This document shows positions 31,223 through 35,598 of a stretch of 35,598 nt of DNA, piece by piece. The first letter of the stretch is position 1; each line of letters begins with the position of its first letter. The stretch comes from JAAYBY01 sp964465385 (GTDB lineage: Bacteria > Bacillota > Clostridia > Saccharofermentanales > UBA5734), in assembly GCA_964465385.1 (NCBI GenBank), contig CAYXIM010000006.1, forward strand, positions 1 through 35,598. The letters are read 5' to 3'. The translations under genes were made by a program, and so were the position numbers. Below the pieces are notes generated by a model. It was not told the DNA's origin. It worked only from the letters and a program-made list of their open reading frames with translations, and made no database searches.

Positions 31223-31987
31223 TCATTTTTCACGTTGCCAATGGGACAGGGCGTGGCGCATCCAGCCATAGACATCCATGGCATAGACGTCAGACAGGTG
31301 TGATTCGCTTAAAACCGTTTCAACCGGACCCCAGGCCCTGGCTTGGCCCTGGTGGAGCAGCAAGGCTTCCCGGCCGTGGGCCTTGGCCAGGCTCAAATCG
31401 TGGACCACTGATATGACAGCGCGTCCCGGGCTTTGAAGCCAGTCCTGGATCAGTGCAAAGGTTTGCTGCTGGTGTTTGAGGTCCAGGTGGTTGGTGGGTT
31501 CGTCCAGGAGCAAGAGGCGGGGGTTTTGGGTCAGGAGCTGGGCCAGGAAAACGCGCTGCAATTCGCCGCCAGACAAGGTCAGGACCGACTGGTTCAGCAA
31601 TGGGGCCAGGCTGGTTTGCTCAATGGCTCGGGCGATGGCCGCCTCATCATCCGGATGTTGGCGGGAAAACAAGCCTGGCGCATAGGCGTAACGGCCCAGG
31701 CGGATCACTTCCCGGACTGTGAACGGGTAGTTGACAGCATGGGCCTGGGTCAAGATACCCATGAGGCGGGCGCGTTCACGGGCCTTGAACGTGTCAACAG
31801 ACCGGCCTTCAAAAGACACCGTCCCGGTGTAGGGGATGGCCTGAGCAATGGCGTTGATCAGGGTGCTTTTGCCGGCGCCATTGGGGCCGACAACCATCAG
31901 CCACTGGCCTTCTGAAACGGAAAAAGACACTGAATCCAGAATGGTCAGGTTACCATAGCGAACAGTCAGGTTCTTGACATCAAGCAT
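31223..31987 (-). CDS. btuD: Corrinoid ABC transporter ATP-binding protein (BtuD/FecE-like)
   Basis: A 254-residue ATPase. Walker A VVGPNGAGKSTLINAI (about residue 35), Q-loop in MGILTQAHAVNYPFTV, signature LTLSGGELQRVFLAQ, Walker B LLLLDEPTNHLDL and H-switch VVHDLSLAKAHG follow the FecE/BtuD/FhuC pattern. It powers uptake through the adjacent FecCD-type permease. ATG 31987 has GGAG eight bases upstream and overlaps the permease stop by eight bases, indicating coupling; a longer frame upstream has no ribosome site. Corrinoid specificity is inferred from the riboswitch and the cob genes. Confidence 0.92.
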   Translation of the reverse strand: MLDVKNLTVRYGNLTILDSVSFSVSEGQWLMVVGPNGAGKSTLINAIAQAIPYTGTVSFEGRSVDTFKARERARLMGILTQAHAVNYPFTVREVIRLGRYAYAPGLFSRQHPDDEAAIARAIEQTSLAPLLNQSVLTLSGGELQRVFLAQLLTQNPRLLLLDEPTNHLDLKHQQQTFALIQDWLQSPGRAVISVVHDLSLAKAHGREALLLHQGQARAWGPVETVLSESHLSDVYAMDVYGWMRHALSHWQREK

Positions 31988-33020
31988 GGAACTTTCTCCG
32001 TGAGTTGTAAAAGATGTAGACGAAGAGGAGGGCACCAATAAAAGAGGTGACCACACCGATGGGCAGCTCCAGCGGGTTGAACAAGATGCGCGCGACCAGA
32101 TCGGCCAGCATCAGGAAACTGGCACCGGCAAACAATGAGGCCGGCAACAGCCGCTTGTGGTTAGGCCCGGTGATCATGCGAACCATGTGTGGGGTGACCA
32201 GGCCGACAAAACCGATGGTGCCGCCGATGGAGACACAAATACCGATGAGAGCGGAGACGGCAATCATGATGATGAGTTTGACGCTTCGTACGTTGATACC
32301 GATGTTTCGCGCCTTGTCCTCCCCGATGGCGAAGGCATTAAGTTCACGGCTGTGCAGGAGGATGACCGTGCCAAACAAGATCAAGCCGATGAACAAGACC
32401 AGGGCGTTGCCATAATGGCTGCCTGACAGGCTGCCCATGGTCCAGAAGGTAATCTGTTTGATGCGATCGGAAGCAAAGGTGATGATCAGCGACAGGAGGC
32501 TGTTGACAAACATGGAGAAGATGATGCCGATGAGGATGATGGTGTTGGTTTCCAACGTGTGATCCAGTTTGTAGGCCAGCGACAAAATGATCATCAGCGA
32601 CAAAAAGGCAAAGGCTATGGCCAGGACCATGGTTCCGGCAAAAGGAAGGGCGGGCAAGGAAAAGCCAAAGGCGATGGCGATGACAGCCCCCAGTGAAGCG
32701 CCAGAAGAGACGCCCAAGGTTGAGCCGTCTGCCAGCGGGTTTCGTAACAGGCCCTGCATGGCGCCTCCACACAAAGACAGTGCAGCACCTGTCAGCGCCA
32801 CACAAAGGACCCGGGGCAGGCGAACCGACTGGATAATAGAGGGGGAGGCAATGGTTTGGGGTATGGGCAGGCGCCTGATGGTGTGCCAGATGATCGTGGC
32901 GGTATCGGCAAGCGGAACACGCACACTGCCTATGGACACACAACAGGCAAAGGTGAGCACGGTGATGGCAACAAAAAGGCCGTATGCGTACCAACGAAAT
33001 CCTTCAGCTTGGCTTTTCAT
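31980..33020 (-). CDS. btuC: Corrinoid ABC transporter permease (BtuC/FecCD-like)
   Basis: A 346-residue FecCD-family permease with about ten membrane helices. Typical stretches are RLPRVLCVALTGAALSLCGG, GLLRNPLADGSTLGVSSGAS (the conserved LxxNPLAxPxxLGxSxGA region), FWTMGSLSG near the middle, GTIGFVGLVTPHMVRMITG (ATPase-coupling helix) and GVVTSFIGALLFVYIFY at the end. As a homodimer it forms the channel for the BtuF-delivered corrinoid. A GC-rich hairpin separates it from btuF by 60 bp. Its 3' end overlaps btuD. Confidence 0.93.
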   Translation of the reverse strand: MKSQAEGFRWYAYGLFVAITVLTFACCVSIGSVRVPLADTATIIWHTIRRLPIPQTIASPSIIQSVRLPRVLCVALTGAALSLCGGAMQGLLRNPLADGSTLGVSSGASLGAVIAIAFGFSLPALPFAGTMVLAIAFAFLSLMIILSLAYKLDHTLETNTIILIGIIFSMFVNSLLSLIITFASDRIKQITFWTMGSLSGSHYGNALVLFIGLILFGTVILLHSRELNAFAIGEDKARNIGINVRSVKLIIMIAVSALIGICVSIGGTIGFVGLVTPHMVRMITGPNHKRLLPASLFAGASFLMLADLVARILFNPLELPIGVVTSFIGALLFVYIFYNSRRKFHA

Positions 33021-33035
33021 GCGTGTTTCCTGTCT

Positions 33036-33070
33036 GGCGGCAGGGGGCAGGGCCAGGACCCCCTGCCGCC
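33036..33070 (-). other. Strong intercistronic hairpin between btuF and btuC
   Basis: GGCGGCAGGGGG (33036-33047) pairs perfectly with CCCCCTGCCGCC (33059-33070), a 12-bp GC stem with an 11-nt loop. On the minus strand no T-run follows, so it is not a simple terminator. Placed just after the binding-protein gene it fits an mRNA-stabilising element that lets btuF be made in excess over the membrane parts. Confidence 0.8.
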
Positions 33071-33080
33071 TTGGTCTTTA

Positions 33081-34088
33081 TCAGGCGGCGTCTTTGTCTT
33101 CGGCAAACGTCTGGATGAAGTCAAAGAGCAGGCGGGCTCCGTCCGCCAGCCTGGGGCCGGGTCGGGACAGTTCATCGTTTTGCAAATTCAGCACAGCACC
33201 GTTTTGGATGGCCATGAGGGTGTCCCAGCCAGGGCGTCCCAGGATCTCTTCATCAGGCAGGGGACCCTCACCGAAATACATGGCGATGGTGACGATATAA
33301 TCTGGGTCGCGATCCAGGACCTGCTCTTCGGACACTTCAGCCCAGCCGCTTACATCGGCAAAGGCATTTTCCAGGCCGAGCAAGTCAGCCACTTCGTTCA
33401 TAAAGGTGTCAGCCCCTGCTGTCCACAGGCCATACGCGAGGGGAGACACTTCAAAATAAACCGTTTGCTTCTGGTCTGGGTCAGCCGATTCGGCCAGTTG
33501 CTCAAAGGTGTCTTTCATGTCTGAGACAAGGGCTGCGGCGGCTTCTTTTTTGTCCATGAGGTCACCGATCATGGTGATGGCGGTGTAGACACCGTCGATG
33601 TCCTGGGCGTCGGACACGACCACCTGGATACCAGCTGCCTCCAAAGCGGCCAGCTGCTCTTCAGACTGGGCCATGGTGCTCATCAGCAGCACCTGAGGTG
33701 CCAGGTCGATGATCTGCTCCAAGTTGGTTTCAAAGCCTGATTGAACCGAAGGAACAGCCAGGACCTCCTCAGGGTAGTCGCAGTATTCGCCGCGGCCGAC
33801 CAGAGCCTGTCCGGCTCCAATGGCGTAGAGAATCTCACAATCTGCAGCGGTCAACGCGACGATCCGGCTGACCGGTTCGTCCAGGGTGATGGTCCGGCCT
33901 GTCATGTCAGTCAAAGTCAGGGAGCTGTCTTGCGGTTGGGTGGCAGTTGTTTGCTGCGTTTTCTGGCTGGTTTCGACCGGCTGGGTGCCTGTGGTTGGGC
34001 TTGTTTCAACGGGCTTGGCGCACCCGGCAAAAAAAGCCAGCACGAGCAGCACAGACAGCAGCAAGGCGACGGGTTTTTGGCGTTTCAT
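33081..34088 (-). CDS. btuF: Corrinoid-binding lipoprotein of the ABC transporter (BtuF-like)
   Basis: A 335-residue class III substrate-binding protein: lipoprotein signal (MKRQKP, hydrophobic core, lipobox FAGC with Cys about 23), a Thr/Gln-rich linker (about 28-52), then the BtuF/FepB fold. LTDMTGRTITLDEPVSRIVAL begins the N-lobe, CEILYAIGAGQALVGRGEYCDYP is the typical BtuF-like first helix region, LAPQVLLMS precedes the inter-lobe helix, and the C-lobe ends FDFIQTFAEDKDAA. ATG 34088 has GGAGG ten bases upstream. It is first in the operon, straight after the B12 riboswitch, which supports corrinoid rather than iron-siderophore uptake. Confidence 0.92.
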   Translation of the reverse strand: MKRQKPVALLLSVLLVLAFFAGCAKPVETSPTTGTQPVETSQKTQQTTATQPQDSSLTLTDMTGRTITLDEPVSRIVALTAADCEILYAIGAGQALVGRGEYCDYPEEVLAVPSVQSGFETNLEQIIDLAPQVLLMSTMAQSEEQLAALEAAGIQVVVSDAQDIDGVYTAITMIGDLMDKKEAAAALVSDMKDTFEQLAESADPDQKQTVYFEVSPLAYGLWTAGADTFMNEVADLLGLENAFADVSGWAEVSEEQVLDRDPDYIVTIAMYFGEGPLPDEEILGRPGWDTLMAIQNGAVLNLQNDELSRPGPRLADGARLLFDFIQTFAEDKDAA

Positions 34089-34136
34089 CGTTTGAAAGCC
34101 TCCTTCAAATTATTCAAATGAACAGCTGAAGGGAAC

Positions 34137-34164
34137 AAAAAATGCTCCCCTGAGACAGAGAGCA
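34137..34164 (-). terminator. Intrinsic terminator, expression platform of the B12 riboswitch
   Basis: On the minus strand TGCTCTC (34164-34158) pairs with GGGAGCA (34149-34143; one U-G pair), followed by six T (34142-34137). It lies between the aptamer and btuF. AGGTCT at 34182-34177 is complementary to AGACCT of the B12 box and may form the alternative structure. Confidence 0.85.
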
Positions 34165-34199
34165 CAGTTGTTTGGAAGACCTATAGCTCGTCCCGCCCC

Positions 34200-34375
34200 C
34201 AAGTGGTTAATGTGTAAACAGGTCTCCCGGCTTGGCTTCATCCTACCAGAGCACCTTCCCGCACCAGGCAGTGGTCCTTGCTCTTTCGTCAGCGTCACGG
34301 TTATTGGGATAGCCCGGAATTTTCATCCGTGTTCCCTCGGTGCCTTATCGCACCGGCGCTTGCGCGCAGATACAC
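34200..34375 (-). ncRNA. Cobalamin (B12) riboswitch aptamer
   Basis: On the minus strand the order of conserved blocks fits the cobalamin class: a GGTGC...GGCACC stem (34355-34338), GAGGGAA, GGATGAAAATTCC, GGGCTATCCC, ATAACCGTGACGC, TGACGAAAG, the GACCACTG block (compare GCCACTG), GGGAAGG, GGTAGGATGAAGCC and the B12 box AGCCGGGAGACCTG (about 34234-34217). A rho-independent terminator follows, so high cobalamin should stop transcription of the import and salvage operon. Boundaries are approximate by 10 bases on each side. No other riboswitch was found. Confidence 0.95.
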
Positions 34376-34398
34376 ACGCTATATTCATTTGTAGTTCA

Positions 34399-34427
34399 AG
34401 CCTAACCGAAGCCTTTTGGCTTGTCAA
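34399..34427 (-). promoter_or_regulatory. Candidate promoter of the cobalamin operon
   Basis: A perfect TTGACA (34427-34422 on the minus strand) is followed after 17 bp by TAGGCT, which matches only three of six -10 positions. The spacer contains the small palindrome AAGCC-AAAA-GGCTT. Start would be near 34392, just before the aptamer. Confidence 0.4.
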
Positions 34428-34553
34428 TAATTGAAGTGTACCCTTTGTCAAGGACAGTTTTGATTTTCATTTCCGCTTAACTGGCTGATGCATCTTTGGT
34501 TATATTCATCTACTCAAGTCCTTTCGGATTAGATTGACCCGGGTGGCAATCCG

Positions 34554-34588
34554 AAAAAACCCGGGAAGCCACGCACTTCCCGGGTTTT
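34554..34588 (-). terminator. Terminator of the superoxide dismutase gene
   Basis: AAAACCCGGGAAG pairs perfectly with CTTCCCGGGTTTT (13-bp stem, 7-nt loop) and on the minus strand continues into TT, giving six T. It starts 20 bases after the sod stop codon and insulates the cobalamin operon promoter that follows. Confidence 0.92.
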
Positions 34589-34608
34589 GAGATTAATCAA
34601 TTGAAACG

Positions 34609-35214
34609 TTAGGCATCGTGGTTTTGAGCCACACGGTCCCAGTTGACCAGGTTCCAGAAGGCTTCAATATAATCCGGCCGCCTGTTCTGGTACTTCAAAT
34701 AATAGGCATGTTCCCAAACGTCCAGGCCAAGCAGCGGTTTAAGGCCACTCATCAGGGGTGAATCTTGATTGGCTGTGGACAGGACACGAAGGGAACCGTC
34801 TTTGTCCTTGGCCAGCCAGGCCCAGCCACTGCCAAAGCGGCTGGCGGCTGCTGCGGAAAATGCCTTCTTAAATGCGTCAAAGCTGCCGAAGGCCTGATCA
34901 ATCGCCTCTGCCAGCTTTCCGGAAGGCTTGCCTCCCTGCTTGGGCCCGATGATGGTCCAGAAGAGGCTGTGGTTGGCATGGCCGCCCCCGTTGTTACGAA
35001 CAGCGGTACGGATGTTTTCCGGAACAGCATCTAAATCAGAAATGAGGTCTTCAATGGCACGCGATGCCAGATCGGCATGGCCTTCTAAGGCTTTGTTGAC
35101 GTTGTTGATGTAGGCCTGATGGTGTTTGGTGTGGTGAATTTCCATCGTTCGTGCATCAATGTGTGGCTCAAGCGCATCATAAGCATAAGAAAGGTTAGGT
35201 AAGCTGTAGTTCAT
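34609..35214 (-). CDS. sodA: Superoxide dismutase, Mn/Fe family (Mn-type features)
   Basis: A 201-residue protein of normal SOD length. It begins YSLPNLSYAYDALEPHIDA; the metal ligands are His in EIHHTKHHQAY (about 27), His in GGGHANHSLFW (about 81), and Asp and His in LDVWEHAYYLKYQNRRPDY (about 160-164). GGGHANHSLFW and the Gln in NQDSPL point to the Mn-specific or cambialistic side of the family. It dismutates superoxide in the cytoplasm, useful to an anaerobe with oxygen exposure. The frame is open further upstream, but ATG 35214 has GGAGGGGG at a good distance and starts at the conserved N-terminus. A 20-bp palindrome lies 22 bases upstream of the start. Confidence 0.96.
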   Translation of the reverse strand: MNYSLPNLSYAYDALEPHIDARTMEIHHTKHHQAYINNVNKALEGHADLASRAIEDLISDLDAVPENIRTAVRNNGGGHANHSLFWTIIGPKQGGKPSGKLAEAIDQAFGSFDAFKKAFSAAAASRFGSGWAWLAKDKDGSLRVLSTANQDSPLMSGLKPLLGLDVWEHAYYLKYQNRRPDYIEAFWNLVNWDRVAQNHDA

Positions 35215-35235
35215 GGGTATCCCCCTCCATTGTGT

Positions 35236-35255
35236 TGCAAGACAGCTGTCTTGCA
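35236..35255. promoter_or_regulatory. Perfect 20-bp palindrome in the sod leader, probable operator
   Basis: TGCAAGACAG followed by its exact reverse complement CTGTCTTGCA, with no spacer. It does not match the PerR (TTATAATnATTATAA), Fur or MntR consensus. Its position between the likely promoter and the start codon suits a repressor site or an RNA hairpin that limits translation. Confidence 0.65.
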
Positions 35256-35256
35256 T

Positions 35257-35483
35257 TGCCTGGTTAAGCCCGGCGAGCGAATCGATTGCTTTACCCAGTC
35301 TTTTGACAGACTGAATCTTTATTTAATTATATAGGGGGATGGGTTGGGCTGGCTGTAAGCTGTGTTACCTTGTGACAGGTGACAGACTGGCCGAGGTCTT
35401 CTGCAAGGAAACCCATCAGCAAAGGGGCCAGCGGCGCCCCGTTTTACGTGACCGGTCACGCCACACATAAACGCGAAAAACGG
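35257..35483. other. Intergenic region upstream of sodA
   Basis: A minus-strand TATAAT sits at about 35327-35332, a plausible sod -10 without a clear -35. On the plus strand TTGACA near 35304 also precedes an AT-rich stretch. GGGGC (35424-35428) and GCCCC (35436-35440) form a short hairpin with T on both sides, a weak bidirectional terminator. CGTGACCGGTCACG at 35447-35460 is a perfect 14-bp palindrome of unknown use. Confidence 0.5.
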
Positions 35484-35598
35484 TCAGCCTGTCAGCGCAT
35501 GGTTCATCAAGGTGCTGCCGTCCAAAGCTTTAACAAACACATCGGTTGAGGTTAAAAGCGCGTAACTTTTGGGTTGTCCGTTTTTGGGCAGCGCAACA
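35484..35598 (-). CDS. C-terminal end of an unidentified protein, cut by window edge
   Basis: The minus-strand frame entering from the window edge is open for 37 codons and ends with TGA at 35486-35484. It reads VALPKNGQPKSYALLTSTDV then FVKALDGSTLMNHALTG, a composition typical of real coding sequence. Too little is present to name a family. A weak terminator-like hairpin follows at 35424-35440, consistent with a true gene end. Confidence 0.5.
   Translation of the reverse strand, partial: VALPKNGQPKSYALLTSTDVFVKALDGSTLMNHALTG

Overview
The window reads as a chromosomal segment of a Bacillota (Firmicutes) bacterium, probably an anaerobic, Clostridia-like lineage, taken from a draft or metagenomic assembly. 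The evidence is Shine-Dalgarno sites of the AGGAGG type before nearly every gene, frequent GTG and TTG starts, TGn-extended -10 promoters, lipoproteins with lipoboxes, a PASTA protein, a BlaI/BlaR1 pair, a YfhO-type membrane enzyme, a YlxP (DUF503) protein and a B12 riboswitch. A run of exactly 100 N at 2440-2539 is flanked by two identical 55-bp copies, which looks like a scaffolding join. Base composition is uneven. The first 1.7 kb and 20.3-21.4 kb look AT-rich, whereas the cobalamin operon is clearly GC-richer. No CRISPR array, complete insertion sequence or rRNA was seen.

Layout. Positions 1-1562 (minus strand) hold a truncated gamma-glutamylcyclotransferase-fold protein and an HTH regulator. 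DUF503 is at 2000-2281. A BlaI-BlaR1-like regulatory pair (6664-4998) is followed by two perfect BlaI-type operators and then the yfhO-like gene (4727-2655), all on the minus strand. A lipoprotein is at 7185. An RND exporter with a large coiled-coil insertion and its TetR regulator are at 8241-12739, with a TetR-type palindrome just upstream. A second lipoprotein (14288-13257) runs toward them. A three-gene unit, ABC ATPase, ABC permease and a kinase-less PASTA membrane protein, lies at 14493-19017. A ureohydrolase (20342-19461) follows. A decayed stretch (20.4-21.4 kb) carries a frameshifted AlbA_2-type gene remnant and a tRNA-like gene with its own promoter and terminator. A cyclic-2,3-diphosphoglycerate-synthetase-like GTPase is at 21442-22755. 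Two small genes at 23756-22885 encode a cytochrome-b5-like lipoprotein and a four-helix membrane protein with paired histidines, a likely haem-based redox pair. An ornithine-cyclodeaminase-family gene (25205-24147) precedes the largest unit.

The dominant unit is an 11-gene minus-strand operon (34088-25339) under a cobalamin riboswitch with a terminator platform: btuF, btuC, btuD, cobT, cobU, cobS, a second short cobU-like gene, cobC, cobA, cbiB and cobD. Many junctions overlap by a few bases, implying translational coupling. It encodes corrinoid import, adenosylation, aminopropanol arm attachment and nucleotide-loop assembly, but no corrin-ring synthesis, so locally it is a salvage pathway. 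A Mn/Fe superoxide dismutase gene (35214-34609) with a perfect 20-bp palindrome in its leader, and the last codons of an unidentified gene, close the window.

The most unusual elements are the BlaI/BlaR1-like circuit apparently aimed at a YfhO-type enzyme rather than a beta-lactamase, the ABC exporter joined to a PASTA sensor-like protein, the RND pump with a built-in coiled coil, the tRNA-like transcript, and the duplicated minimal CobU.
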